The notes beneath the pieces are model-generated. The model saw only the letters and a program-made list of their open reading frames with translations, was not told the DNA's origin and ran no database searches. A program made the position numbers and the translations under genes. From Lewinellaceae bacterium (lineage in GTDB: Bacteria > Bacteroidota > Bacteroidia > Chitinophagales > Saprospiraceae), in the NCBI GenBank assembly GCA_947476195.1, contig CANJPT010000007.1, forward strand, positions 1 through 64,000: a DNA stretch of 64,000 nt, read 5' to 3'. This document shows positions 1-10,335 of the stretch, piece after piece; position 1 is the first letter of the stretch; the number at the start of each line of letters is the position of its first letter.

Positions 1-2708
1 GGGCGATAAAAGTAGAAGTAACCACGTGGCGTTGCTTCCCAATTGCTTGGTGGACGCTGCACGAGGATATCGTAGTGGGCAAAGAAATTTGCCTTTTCAG
101 AAATAGGGAACGAGAAGGCCATACGAGGCAACCAGTTCACCTGCGGCGTGTAGTCGTCAAAAGAGCTATTTGGATCAAAGTCAGGTGTAGTGACATCATC
201 ATTCGGGTTGAACAAGTAAGGATTTACTACCCCACCACCAAATATTACGTTTCCATCATTGGCTTGACGGCCATCAGGGAAGAACCATGTATCGCCATTG
301 CGGTAAGCCGTAACGGTAGGATCCTGCTCGCTTTCTGTGTACACTTTGAAATTGTCGCCTATAGTATTTGGACGCACATTACTTTGGGGTACGGTTGCAA
401 AAAAGGTCTTTGCATCCATGATCTTATACAGCGAATATGGATCTTTCAACACTTTGGTGTTGAGGTCAAATCGCTCCACGCGCACACCCAGACTAAATAT
501 CATCTTGTTGAACGTGAATTTGTCTTTCAACCAGGCTGCCTGGTACAAGGGGCGCAGGGGGGCATTGGGGAAATTACGGACTCCATCTACATCACGGCTT
601 TTGAAAAAGTCGTTAAAAGTGATGCCATCTTCAGTCTTATTGCCCAAATAATCGTACCCATAATAGCTTACCAGGCTTTGATCCATTAGTTCCCGGGGAG
701 AGAACATGGAAAGACTCAGCTGATCCGGATTAAGAGCATTCACATTCACCCATTCGTTGAGTGGCAAACCAAGTGATTTACGAATTTCACGGTAGAATCT
801 GTTCTCCGGCAAATCTGTAGTAGCATACGGGTGTATTGAAATTACGGCACCCGGAGGATCCACGAATGTGTCTCTCAAGTTGATCGTTGTATCCAGGCCA
901 TTGAGGTGAATATTGGCATACTGACTGCCCCAGAGGTATAGTTCATTGGGATTTACGCGGTAAAAACGCGAGCTGCGCTGTTCGTTCAGCAAGCCAAACT
1001 GGATATTGTGCGTGCCACTTTTACCCAATTTCAAGTCAAAACTAACCGTTGCATTAAGGGTTGCAATGTCATTTTCACTCTTTTCAAAACGATTGTAGGA
1101 CAAACCAACGTTTGCGTACATATCGCCCCAAACATTGTCATATACATCTGAAATATCCCCATTCCTGTTTAAATAGGTCAGGATAGCAGGGAAGAGCGAA
1201 GAGCTAATGCTCTCTTGATCTTTAATGGCAAACTCGTTATATGCCTCCAAAACAGGGTTTTGAGTGCCTGGCGTGTAGGCGGTGAAAAGGTCATTATATC
1301 CTTCGTGTACCCATTCGCCATTGTCATTTGGACCAAACGTTGGAACTTGTTTGGTTTCAAATTTTCCGATATAGCCATAATCAAACAACCTGTCTTCATG
1401 ACGTTTGTCGTAAGTCTTGTATTTATTACGCTCAAAAGCAAATTGCAAGACATAGTTGGCGTTGCTGATAGACACACGCTTACTGCTTGAAGCATCACTA
1501 TTCCCATCCGAATTGCCGAGGCGGTGACGGAAACGGAAGTTGCCCCGATAAGTATTGGTGTAATCTGTAGGGTTATTTTGTGCATTCAGCAAAAACCAAC
1601 CTCCACCGTCTACTTGGTCCTGACCATCCGTATAGGTACCTGTCAGGCTGACATCTATATTGTTTGTAATGCGAAGGTCAATCTTACCATTGAGATCCAG
1701 ATTTTTAGTTCCCTGATAAGGTCGGGCTTTCAATCGATCTACATCATTGTTGGTAATATATTGCCCTCCAGTAACGAAGTTAGTGCCCAAGCGGCGTATC
1801 GGGTGTGCTTCGATGTCCTTTATCACACTTTCTTTAGCCCTGTAGACTGGAAGTGCAGCCGGGTCATCTTCATCGCGGGTCAGATACTGACCTGAAAAAC
1901 GGAAGCCAAGTACCGTCCGGGTTTTGCCATCGGTCAATTTTTTCTTGATGATCGGGCCACTGATGTTGGCTGTTCCAAGAAAATAACCAAAAGCATCCAG
2001 ACCTTTAGAGTTTTCCACATCAATACCGCCATGGAAATCACTGGCAGGGCCTTTTGTGGTACCCGACACGATACCACCGGTTACGTCACCGATCTCAGCA
2101 CCTAAACCGCTGGTAATTACCTGCAATTGCTCCAGGTCCTGTACGGGCGGTATACCGCCAGAAACCCGGATACCATCAATGTAAGTATCCGTACCATTAG
2201 AGCGGGCGCCTTTGATATTTACCTCACCACCATCCACAGAGGAAGCACCAACGGTGGTTGCCACAATGGTATTGATGTTTCGGGTAGGCAGATTTTTGAT
2301 CTGATCAGAGGTCAGCGTTTGACCACTGGAGGTCTGGTCCTGCTGAATAAGCGGGACTTTATATGCAATGATCTCTACCTGGTCAAGCACCGTAGAATTA
2401 GATAAGATCGAATTCTGAGTCGTGATCTGTCCGCCCAACACCCGCACCCCGTTGATCCGCTGGGGCTGAGACCCTGTGTAGGAAAATTCTACATCGTAGG
2501 TACCTGGGTCAAGTTGAATACGGTAGTCACCGTTGTAATCCGTGATGGTGCCACGCACGAAATCTGTGCCTTTCAACACCTTCACGGTCGCCCCTATAAG
2601 CGCTTCTGTACCATCGGTCACATTGCCTGTCAACACCGTTGACTGAGCCAATGCGACGACGGCACCCAGCAGGAGCATCGCAAATGTTAGTAGTAAAGAA
2701 CGTACCAT
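1..2708 (-). CDS. TonB-dependent receptor with N-terminal carboxypeptidase-regulatory-like domain (3' end outside window)
   Basis: Minus-strand reading frame from ATG at ~2708 (MVRSLLLTFAMLLLGAVVALAQSTVLTGNVTDG...), signal peptide followed by CarboxypepD_reg-like and plug-like regions; open to the window edge so absent from the ORF track. Confidence 0.85.
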   Translation of the reverse strand, partial: MVRSLLLTFAMLLLGAVVALAQSTVLTGNVTDGTEALIGATVKVLKGTDFVRGTITDYNGDYRIQLDPGTYDVEFSYTGSQPQRINGVRVLGGQITTQNSILSNSTVLDQVEIIAYKVPLIQQDQTSSGQTLTSDQIKNLPTRNINTIVATTVGASSVDGGEVNIKGARSNGTDTYIDGIRVSGGIPPVQDLEQLQVITSGLGAEIGDVTGGIVSGTTKGPASDFHGGIDVENSKGLDAFGYFLGTANISGPIIKKKLTDGKTRTVLGFRFSGQYLTRDEDDPAALPVYRAKESVIKDIEAHPIRRLGTNFVTGGQYITNNDVDRLKARPYQGTKNLDLNGKIDLRITNNIDVSLTGTYTDGQDQVDGGGWFLLNAQNNPTDYTNTYRGNFRFRHRLGNSDGNSDASSSKRVSISNANYVLQFAFERNKYKTYDKRHEDRLFDYGYIGKFETKQVPTFGPNDNGEWVHEGYNDLFTAYTPGTQNPVLEAYNEFAIKDQESISSSLFPAILTYLNRNGDISDVYDNVWGDMYANVGLSYNRFEKSENDIATLNATVSFDLKLGKSGTHNIQFGLLNEQRSSRFYRVNPNELYLWGSQYANIHLNGLDTTINLRDTFVDPPGAVISIHPYATTDLPENRFYREIRKSLGLPLNEWVNVNALNPDQLSLSMFSPRELMDQSLVSYYGYDYLGNKTEDGITFNDFFKSRDVDGVRNFPNAPLRPLYQAAWLKDKFTFNKMIFSLGVRVERFDLNTKVLKDPYSLYKIMDAKTFFATVPQSNVRPNTIGDNFKVYTESEQDPTVTAYRNGDTWFFPDGRQANDGNVIFGGGVVNPYLFNPNDDVTTPDFDPNSSFDDYTPQVNWLPRMAFSFPISEKANFFAHYDILVQRPPSNWEATPRGYFYFYR

Positions 2709-2820
2709 AGAACTGAGATTGAAAAAATTTACTTGTTAGGTTTACCGATACTATTTTGTTTGATCTTGCGATCCAGAGATCACATTTCCAATTTCTAATA
2801 TTTCAATTGCAAGCTGCAAT

Positions 2821-3771
2821 TTAAAGGCCTTTTGCAATTTTTTCTAAAAGAACTTCCGCCAACAGCCGCTTAGATTCGTGTGTCCAGCCAGCAACGTGGG
2901 GCGAAAGAACGACGTTTTCGAGTAAATGCAAACGTTTATACAATGCTTTTTCATTTTCCGTGAAGGAAAAGGGCTTTTCGTTCTCAAATACGTCCAGGCA
3001 AGCCCCGCCCAACTGCCCTGATTCCAGCGCCACCACCAGATCTTCTGTACGCACACACAGCCCGCGAGCTGTATTGATCAACACTAAACCCTTTTTACAT
3101 TTTTGAAGGAACAAGGTGTCAACATAAGCCCGTGTTTCCTCCGTCAAGGGTAAATGCAAACTGATAATATCCGAACGCAATCGTATCTCTTCCAGGCTTG
3201 CTTCCTTTACCCAAGGCATCGGCGCTGAAAACCCCGATGGTTTATATTTGTCATAGGCTAATACCTCCATCTCCATCCCCGCTAATTTTCGGGCAAACTG
3301 ACTACCTGTATGGCCAAATCCGATTATTCCGAGTGTTTTTCCTTTAATCTCCCATCCTCGGTTGACCTCCCGTTGCCAGATATTTTGTTTCACTTCGCGG
3401 TCTCCCCGGATCAGGTTATTTGCCAGGGCCAACAACATCCCCAGGGCTTGTTCTGCTACTGCGTTGCGATTGCCTTCGGGACTACTCCACACTTTTACCC
3501 CTCTTTCAGCGGCACAGGTTCTATCCACAATTTCCATCCCGGAGCCCAATCTTGCTACGAACCTCAATTTATTTGCTACCTCCAAAAAAGGTCGGTTTAC
3601 TAAGATCTTGCTATTGATCACCAGTCCCTCATAATTGCCTATCGCGGCCAGGGTTTCTGCAGGTGTGATGTCTGGCAAAAAATCACAGCGCCAGCCCATT
3701 TTCTCCAGCCCTTCCTTTAATATCGGGTGGCAGTCATCTGTAATTAATACGCTTCCCATCTCGAGGTACAT
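2821..3771 (-). CDS. D-2-hydroxyacid dehydrogenase / phosphoglycerate dehydrogenase-like
   Basis: ORF 316 aa; GKTLGIIGFGHTGSQFARKLAGM NAD-binding motif, LINTARG and SPHVAGWT motifs. Confidence 0.9.
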   Translation of the reverse strand: MYLEMGSVLITDDCHPILKEGLEKMGWRCDFLPDITPAETLAAIGNYEGLVINSKILVNRPFLEVANKLRFVARLGSGMEIVDRTCAAERGVKVWSSPEGNRNAVAEQALGMLLALANNLIRGDREVKQNIWQREVNRGWEIKGKTLGIIGFGHTGSQFARKLAGMEMEVLAYDKYKPSGFSAPMPWVKEASLEEIRLRSDIISLHLPLTEETRAYVDTLFLQKCKKGLVLINTARGLCVRTEDLVVALESGQLGGACLDVFENEKPFSFTENEKALYKRLHLLENVVLSPHVAGWTHESKRLLAEVLLEKIAKGL

Positions 3772-3973
3772 TTAACAAGGTCGAAAATAGCCCCCTTCCT
3801 TATAATATAATCTAAGTAATGTGTGAATGGCAACGCTGGCAAGGCGAACGATACACCCCAGTTTGTGAAAGAAGTTGAGATTTCGGGTTTATATGCTGAA
3901 ATTTGCGCCCATCAATTTCTTCCACCAACTCAATTGTTTGCCAGGCAAGCGGCAAAGATATTCAGACAAGTAT

Positions 3974-4636
3974 ATGAAACACATCTTTTTTTCAATTCTG
4001 ACAGCTTTGGCATTTTGGCACTGTCAAGCTCCTACCCCAGCCCCTAAAGGTATCTTGAGCTGCTATGTCCGTTTCGATGCGGCTGCCCAAAAAGTGAAGG
4101 CTGAAGCCTCCCTTCATGATGGCACCACCAAGCAGGTCATTGAATTGGCTGGAGGCCTCCGTTTTCAATCTGTAGATATGAAGATCTTGCCCGTTCGGGG
4201 AATCACCTATACGGCCGAATATCCTGCGAAATACAATCCAGAGCAGGCTTTTGATTGGAAAAACAAAATTGGAGAGCCTGGAAAATTTAAGTTGATCCTG
4301 CCTTCTATTGACTCCTTTTACTTTGACAGCAAGGTGCTTTCCGTCAAAAAACCAGCAAACCTCCAGTGGACAGGGGAGGCATTGGGCAAAGGGGAGACGC
4401 TTGTTTTTATCTGGGAAAATGCAGTAGAAGGGAAAACGATCCCTATGGAGGTAAGCACGACCTTAGGGGCGCCACTCATCGAATTACCTGCTGCTAAAAT
4501 AGCTCAATTAGGCCCCGGAGACTGGTCCCTTTACCTGGTGCGCAAACGATTGGAGAAATCTGAAGGCCCCGATTTTTTCATGGAAAGCACGGCCGAGTAC
4601 TACACCAAACCTATCAAGTTGAAAGTTATTCGTTGA
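3974..4636 (+). CDS. Hypothetical lipoprotein
   Basis: ORF 3875..4636; internal ATG at 3974 gives a lipoprotein-like signal MKHIFFSILTALAFWHCQ. Confidence 0.6.
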   Translation: MKHIFFSILTALAFWHCQAPTPAPKGILSCYVRFDAAAQKVKAEASLHDGTTKQVIELAGGLRFQSVDMKILPVRGITYTAEYPAKYNPEQAFDWKNKIGEPGKFKLILPSIDSFYFDSKVLSVKKPANLQWTGEALGKGETLVFIWENAVEGKTIPMEVSTTLGAPLIELPAAKIAQLGPGDWSLYLVRKRLEKSEGPDFFMESTAEYYTKPIKLKVIR

Positions 4637-4667
4637 AAGTATCAATTTGATACTTTTAACGCTAATC

Positions 4668-6476
4668 TTATTTCTTCTTTTTTTCGACGCTGGTTTCAGT
4701 ACTAAAACTGACTTCAAGCTCCCAATTGGCTCGTAGTGGCTCGAGTTTTTTGTTAAATATCTCTTCAGGCTGTCGCTTTGTCCTGAAATCCCCGGTATCC
4801 CAACGGCCATTCCCATTGAGGTCCTCTATTAACCGGGCAGTATAGGCAGCCACTTGTAAATAGTTGAAAACCAATTTTTTACTGTCCGTTTCTGCTAAAA
4901 AGCGCCTTTCTTCTTCCAGGGCATTCCCATTCAGCAATTGAAGTACATAGCTTGTACCTGGGTGGATTTTTTCTAAGGTCAGAGACAGCGTGCCGACCTG
5001 TTTGTCGGGCAACACATTGAAAATACGACTCATGGTATCTGTATTGGGCGTTCCCCAAAAATCAGTGATCGCACCTGGCAGCAATTGGAGGGTATAAGCC
5101 TTGCCCTGTTTCCAATCGAGCGCAAGTGAAAGTCGTCGTGGGCTGGTAGAATCAGACATCACACGGAATGCCCAGGAACGGATAGTATCTATGCTGATTA
5201 GCCAGCGTGAAGTATCGTAGGCTACTATGGGGAAGTTAAAAAGTAGGTTGGATGATTTAGACGGAGCTTGGATGACTGTTTTTATGGTCTTGGGTAGGGG
5301 CGTAAGGCCCAATGTTTTGCCTCTAACTTGGGGCCCAACAGGTGCTGACACTTCATCACCAAAAGTAATCCGGTGATTTTTCAGGAATTCACTGCGTAAG
5401 ATTTTTCTTACCTCAATGGTATCAACCATCAAACCCGATGCAGAAGTAGAATCTTTATCTCGCAATTCCGTACTTGAAAAAAGCAAGGTCCAGGCGGTAT
5501 CCAGGGTAGGCAAATCATACCAGAACATCAAAGAGTCGGGCGTTTTTTCTGTAAGGGTTTTTAGCCCTTCCGGCGCAAGGGTTCTGGTTTCAAAGGTATT
5601 GACCGGGATACTAAATCCAAATTTCACCAGGCCATAGCGATTTGCATTTTGCCCTGTTAATCGGAACCGTGGACTATTTTTGAAAAGTTTTAGGTTTACC
5701 GCGCCACGCAAGGAATCATTCAGCTCCAATGCGGCCTCCCGGAAAGCGATGCGCTCGTTTTCACCATCCCATTTGAGGTTTTTGTCGCCGTCTTCTATCG
5801 CTACTACCCGAAAGTTGCCTGCTCGAAGGTTATTAAATTCGTATTGCCCGGTCTTGTCTGTTCTTGAAAAATAGTACGGACGTTCCTTGCGTACTGCGCT
5901 GTCGGCAAAGTTTTCGTACAGTAATACAGAGATATTTTCCGTCGCATCGCCTGTAAATGCATCTGTCACTTTACCTTTTAGAGACAAACTGTCAATAAAG
6001 TCGCCTGTAGAGAAAACAAAGCGAAGGTCTTTAGCAGGATTGCCTTCGTGGAGATCTTTTACCGCTGTCCCAAAGTTTATGGTGTAGGTGGTATTTGGGC
6101 GCAAAACTTCCTTTTTATCAAAGTTTACCACTACGGTTTTGCCTTCCAAAATTATTTCCGGGCGAGTGGCAAGTGGGGGAGATACCACCACCTGGGTGGT
6201 TAGATCAGACAAGACCACCCATTCATCAAACTTCAGTTCGATGCGCTTTTGATCAAACCGTGTGGAAAAATTGGGGGTAGATGCCAGTGTATCTAAACCT
6301 GGCGGCGTAGTGTCTTTGGGGCCACCCACCGGAGCACCCTGACGAGCGCAGGAGACGAGGAACGCAAGAAACAGGATAAATGATGAACGATGAACGATGA
6401 ACGATGAATAATGCCCGCCGCCGGCATGGCTTTCGCGGGCAAAAAAGATGAAATTCACTTTAAGTAGGTATTGCAT
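4668..6476 (-). CDS. Ig-like (SbsA-type) domain-containing lipoprotein; true start probably internal
   Basis: CARQGAPVGGPKDTTPP motif and following Ig-like region typical of Bacteroidota proteins; first ~30 codons run through a repeat-like stretch. Confidence 0.75.
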   Translation of the reverse strand: MQYLLKVNFIFFARESHAGGGHYSSFIVHRSSFILFLAFLVSCARQGAPVGGPKDTTPPGLDTLASTPNFSTRFDQKRIELKFDEWVVLSDLTTQVVVSPPLATRPEIILEGKTVVVNFDKKEVLRPNTTYTINFGTAVKDLHEGNPAKDLRFVFSTGDFIDSLSLKGKVTDAFTGDATENISVLLYENFADSAVRKERPYYFSRTDKTGQYEFNNLRAGNFRVVAIEDGDKNLKWDGENERIAFREAALELNDSLRGAVNLKLFKNSPRFRLTGQNANRYGLVKFGFSIPVNTFETRTLAPEGLKTLTEKTPDSLMFWYDLPTLDTAWTLLFSSTELRDKDSTSASGLMVDTIEVRKILRSEFLKNHRITFGDEVSAPVGPQVRGKTLGLTPLPKTIKTVIQAPSKSSNLLFNFPIVAYDTSRWLISIDTIRSWAFRVMSDSTSPRRLSLALDWKQGKAYTLQLLPGAITDFWGTPNTDTMSRIFNVLPDKQVGTLSLTLEKIHPGTSYVLQLLNGNALEEERRFLAETDSKKLVFNYLQVAAYTARLIEDLNGNGRWDTGDFRTKRQPEEIFNKKLEPLRANWELEVSFSTETSVEKKKK

Positions 6477-6531
6477 GGCGCGACAAAATTACAACAACGA
6501 AAACCACCCGAACCATTTTACCTTTGTTGCT

Positions 6532-7293
6532 GTGAAAATCATACTACTTGGCACAGGCACATCGCAAGGCGTTCCCGTTATTGGCTGCGATTGCCTCGTA
6601 TGCACGTCTCCCGATCCATTGGACAATCGCCTTCGCTCGGCTGCACTGGTGTCCGATGGCCATACCAATGTACTGGTTGACGCTGGCCCGGATTTCCGTC
6701 AGCAGATGCTCCGTCATCAGGTAAAGCACCTGGACGCTATTCTGCTCACCCACGAACACAATGACCATGTGATCGGGCTGGACGATATCCGCCCTTTCAA
6801 TCATCGCTCCGGCGAGGCCATGACGGTGTATACTTTGCCCCGTGTAGCGTTCGAAGTACGTCGCAGATTCGAGTATGTTTTTACAGAACGTATCCCGGGC
6901 CTTCCACGCATTGAGCTGGTCCAGATCAATAAAGACACCAGACTGCAATTCGGGCATATCGAGGTCCAGGCGCTCGAGGTTATGCATGGAAGTTTGCCTA
7001 TTTTAGGGTTCCGCATCGGTGATCTGGCCTATTTGACCGACGTAAAAACCATTTCAGAAACCGAATTGAAAAAACTGGAAGGGATAAAATATCTGATCGT
7101 TACAGCCTTGCACCATAGCGAACATCCCACGCATATGAACCTCAAAGAAAGCCTTGCTTTTATTGAAAATCTGGCTCCTGAACGCGCCTGGCTCATGCAC
7201 GTAAGTCATAGCATGGGTCTGGCAGCGAAGCTGAATCCTTTTTTGCCGGCCAATGTGCAGCTTGCTTATGATGGGTTAGTGATAGAGTGGTGA
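6532..7293 (+). CDS. MBL-fold metallo-hydrolase (PhnP-like)
   Basis: GTG start at 6532 just after TACCTTTG; LLGTGTSQGVPVIGCDC, LLTHEHNDHVIGLDDIR metal-binding motif. Confidence 0.88.
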   Translation: MKIILLGTGTSQGVPVIGCDCLVCTSPDPLDNRLRSAALVSDGHTNVLVDAGPDFRQQMLRHQVKHLDAILLTHEHNDHVIGLDDIRPFNHRSGEAMTVYTLPRVAFEVRRRFEYVFTERIPGLPRIELVQINKDTRLQFGHIEVQALEVMHGSLPILGFRIGDLAYLTDVKTISETELKKLEGIKYLIVTALHHSEHPTHMNLKESLAFIENLAPERAWLMHVSHSMGLAAKLNPFLPANVQLAYDGLVIEW

Positions 7294-7321
7294 TTTTTTT
7301 GATGATGGTTCAAAAGCATTT

Positions 7322-7425
7322 TTTTTGACAGGATTTACAGGATAAACAGGATGTGTGACTTCCATTTGTCGGCTTTGCCGACAACCCCTCTTAAATCCTG
7401 TTTATCCTGCAAATCCTGTCAAAAA
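7322..7425. repeat. Inverted repeat (31-nt arms, one mismatch) with nested hairpin in the loop
   Basis: tttttgacaggatttacaggataaacaggat (7322-7352) pairs with atcctgtttatcctgcaaatcctgtcaaaaa (7395-7425); loop contains ttgtcggctttgccgacaa. Confidence 0.9.
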
Positions 7426-7469
7426 TATTAACCTACAGAGGTCTTCTAATCTCCTAATGCTATCTTTAA

Positions 7470-9122
7470 ATGACACTCTCTGCAAACCTCGTCGACCTCC
7501 ACGAACGCCGCATCTACCCGGCCGAAATCACCCTGGAAAACGGACGAATCCTTCAGATTCGTGCTGTCGACCACCTGCCAGCGGATGCCGGTTATATCCT
7601 TCCCGGCTTTGTGGACGCCCACGTTCACATCGAAAGCAGCATGTTGCCGCCCACCGAATTTGCCAGAATGGCGGTGGTACATGGAACGGTAGCTACAGTA
7701 TCTGACCCGCATGAGATCGCTAATGTACTTGGCAATGAAGGCGTTGCGTTCATGCTAGAAGATGCGGCGCGTTCGCCGCTGAAATTTTGTTTTGGCGCAC
7801 CTTCCTGCGTCCCAGCGACTTCTTTTGAAACGGCAGGGGCGATATTAGATGCCTCCGATGTGGAGAAACTTCTCCAAAACCCAGCCATCGGTTATCTCTC
7901 AGAAATGATGAATTTTCCGGGTGTGTTGCACCAGGACGCGGAAGTGATGGCAAAGATCGCTGCCGCCCATCGCCTCGGCAAACCTGTTGACGGTCACGCA
8001 CCCGGTCTTCGGGGCGAGGAGGCCCGGCGCTATTTCGCAGCAGGAATCACGACCGATCATGAATGTTTTTCCTACGAAGAAGGCCGGGAAAAGGCCCAAC
8101 TCGGGGTAAATATCCTCATCCGCGAAGGCAGTGCCGCTCGGAATTTTGAAGCGCTGTGGCCTTTGCTAAACGAGTTTCCGGCACAGGTCATGCTCTGCTC
8201 TGACGACAAACACCCCGATGATCTTGTCAAAGGCCATATCAATCAACTTGTAGCCAGAGCGGTTGCCCTCGGTTGCGATCTATTTGACACGCTGCGGGCT
8301 GCTTGCATCCATCCGGTGGAGCATTATCGCTTACCTGTGGGACAATTGCGCGAAGGAGATCCGGCTGATTTTGTCAGGGTAGACGATTTGAAGGAATTTC
8401 ATGTCCTGGAGACCTGGATCGACGGAGAAAAGGTAGCCGAAAACGGGGCAACCTTGCTCCCCCGATTGTCTGTAGCCGCCCCCAATCAGTTTTTGGCAAA
8501 ACCGCGTAAAGCAGCTGATTTTCAATTGTTTAAACAACTGAAGGCCGCCAAACTGCGCATCATTCAAGTTTTTGACGGGGAAATTGTGACCGGCGAAGCA
8601 GAAGGTTCGGTCAGCGAAATACGAGACGGACAATACCTTCCTGACGTGTCTCAAGATATCCTCTACATCGCAGTGTTGAACCGATATACGGCCGATGCGA
8701 AACCTGCTGTAGGATTTGTTCGGGGCTTTGGCTTGAAATGTGGCGCTTTGGCCAGCAGTGTAGCCCATGACTCACACAATATCGTAGCCGTGGGCACTTC
8801 GGATGAAGCCGTAGCCGAGGCCGTAAACGCAGTCATCCAGGCCAAAGGAGGCATTGCTGCAACCAATGGTACCGGCGATACGCGGGTACTTCCCCTACCC
8901 ATCGCCGGACTGATGAGTCAAAGCGACGGCTGGCAATTGGCCGGGGAATATTCCCGACTGGATGGCTGGGTGAAAGCTGAGCTGGGGTGTTTGCTGCGGG
9001 CGCCGTTTATGTCCTTGTCGTTTTTGGCTTTGCCGGTGATTCCGAAGTTGAAGATCACGGATCTGGGGCTGTTTGATGTGGATCGATTTGGGTTTGTGGG
9101 GGTGGAATTGGGGGAGGGGTGA
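7470..9122 (+). CDS. ade: Adenine deaminase
   Basis: 550 aa; GFVDAHVHIESSMLPPTEFARMAVVHGTVATVSDPHEIANVLG is characteristic. Confidence 0.93.
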   Translation: MTLSANLVDLHERRIYPAEITLENGRILQIRAVDHLPADAGYILPGFVDAHVHIESSMLPPTEFARMAVVHGTVATVSDPHEIANVLGNEGVAFMLEDAARSPLKFCFGAPSCVPATSFETAGAILDASDVEKLLQNPAIGYLSEMMNFPGVLHQDAEVMAKIAAAHRLGKPVDGHAPGLRGEEARRYFAAGITTDHECFSYEEGREKAQLGVNILIREGSAARNFEALWPLLNEFPAQVMLCSDDKHPDDLVKGHINQLVARAVALGCDLFDTLRAACIHPVEHYRLPVGQLREGDPADFVRVDDLKEFHVLETWIDGEKVAENGATLLPRLSVAAPNQFLAKPRKAADFQLFKQLKAAKLRIIQVFDGEIVTGEAEGSVSEIRDGQYLPDVSQDILYIAVLNRYTADAKPAVGFVRGFGLKCGALASSVAHDSHNIVAVGTSDEAVAEAVNAVIQAKGGIAATNGTGDTRVLPLPIAGLMSQSDGWQLAGEYSRLDGWVKAELGCLLRAPFMSLSFLALPVIPKLKITDLGLFDVDRFGFVGVELGEG

Positions 9123-9173
9123 GTGTCAATTTGTAAAAGAAAAAACTTATCTTTGTAACAAAAACAATCCATA

Positions 9174-9428
9174 ATGACGGTTCAAAGCAATGTCTACGAC
9201 GAACTGGCCGAGTTTCTGGCCAGCCTTGCCCCTGAGAAGGTCTTGGCTTTCAAACCTTCTGAAAAAAAACAGCATCGACTAAGCGAACTTTTGTCGTTCC
9301 AACAATCGCGCGATCTCACCCTCGCTGAAAAGATGGAAATGGATCACTTTTTCACGCTCGAACGCATCATTAGGGTTGCAAAAGCGCACGCCTTGACGCT
9401 CATATCCCATGAGCCGGCACATTCCTGA
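9174..9428 (+). CDS. Small protein preceding HNH endonuclease
   Basis: 84 aa; TATCTTTG box upstream; 3' end overlaps the HNH ORF by 20 nt. Confidence 0.65.
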   Translation: MTVQSNVYDELAEFLASLAPEKVLAFKPSEKKQHRLSELLSFQQSRDLTLAEKMEMDHFFTLERIIRVAKAHALTLISHEPAHS

Positions 9429-9813
9429 GTCAGTTCGCCGTTTTGTCGCGACTCGGGCAGAATTCAAGTGCGAATACTGCCGTCTACCCCAAGAGATAGG
9501 AGGCTTTTCTTTTGAAATTGACCATATTATTAGTCTCAAACATGGTGGAGATTCCAAACATGAGAACCTGGCCTATTGCTGCCCGATTTGCAACGGTTAT
9601 AAAGGTAGCGATGTGGGTTCTTATGTGGAAGGGCAGTTGGTGCGCTTTTTCAATCCTCGCACGGACAATTGGTTTGCTCACTTTACAATAGAAAATGGCT
9701 GGATCAAAGGCTTGACTCCTATTGGAGAAGCGACTGTTGGCATATTTGGCTTCAATCAAATTGAAGATGTGGTTCAACGTCAAAAACTTGCTAGTATTGG
9801 AATGTACCCTTGA
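9409..9813 (+). CDS. HNH endonuclease family protein
   Basis: CEYCRLP...FEIDHIISLKHGGDSKHENLAYCCPICNGYKGSDV HNH motif. Confidence 0.88.
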   Translation: MSRHIPESVRRFVATRAEFKCEYCRLPQEIGGFSFEIDHIISLKHGGDSKHENLAYCCPICNGYKGSDVGSYVEGQLVRFFNPRTDNWFAHFTIENGWIKGLTPIGEATVGIFGFNQIEDVVQRQKLASIGMYP

Positions 9814-9830
9814 TTAAGGTTGGAATTTAC

Positions 9831-10225
9831 TTACTCCACTAAGACAAACCCCGCCCAGTGATACGGCGCATCCGGATACTTCAGCTTCATATCCCCCCTT
9901 GCGCCTTGCGAAATGCTTCAGGGGTAGTAAGCCCTGCACTGAGCCATTGATGATAAAAATCGGTCATCAGCTCCCGACTAGACTGGTCGCTGACTTTCCA
10001 CAAACTCATGATCAGATATTTTGCCCCGGCGATCTTGAACGCTCGCTGCAACCCGTAAACCCCCTCGTTGCCTTCGATCTCGCCCAAACCCGTTTCGCAG
10101 GCAGAAAGCACCACCCGTTCCGTGTTGGAGAGGTTCATTTGACTGATCTCGTAGGCCGTTAGGATTCCGTCTTCTCTGCCTTCAGGTGGACCAGGCCTGT
10201 TGTGCCCCGGCGAGAATCAACCATG
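9831..10225 (-). pseudogene. CHAT-domain protein C-terminal remnant, truncated and frameshifted
   Basis: Minus frame [80 protein letters not shown]...FRKAQ then, after a G6 tract (9893-9898), [19 protein letters not shown] in another frame. Confidence 0.85.
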
Positions 10226-10335
10226 ACCGTATCATTGGATGCATATTCCTTACTTCAGTTTCCCCACCTTCGGTAACTTTGCAGCCGCTTTCATGTTGTA
10301 GCTAATCTGTACGACCTGTTCGGCCATCCAACACA

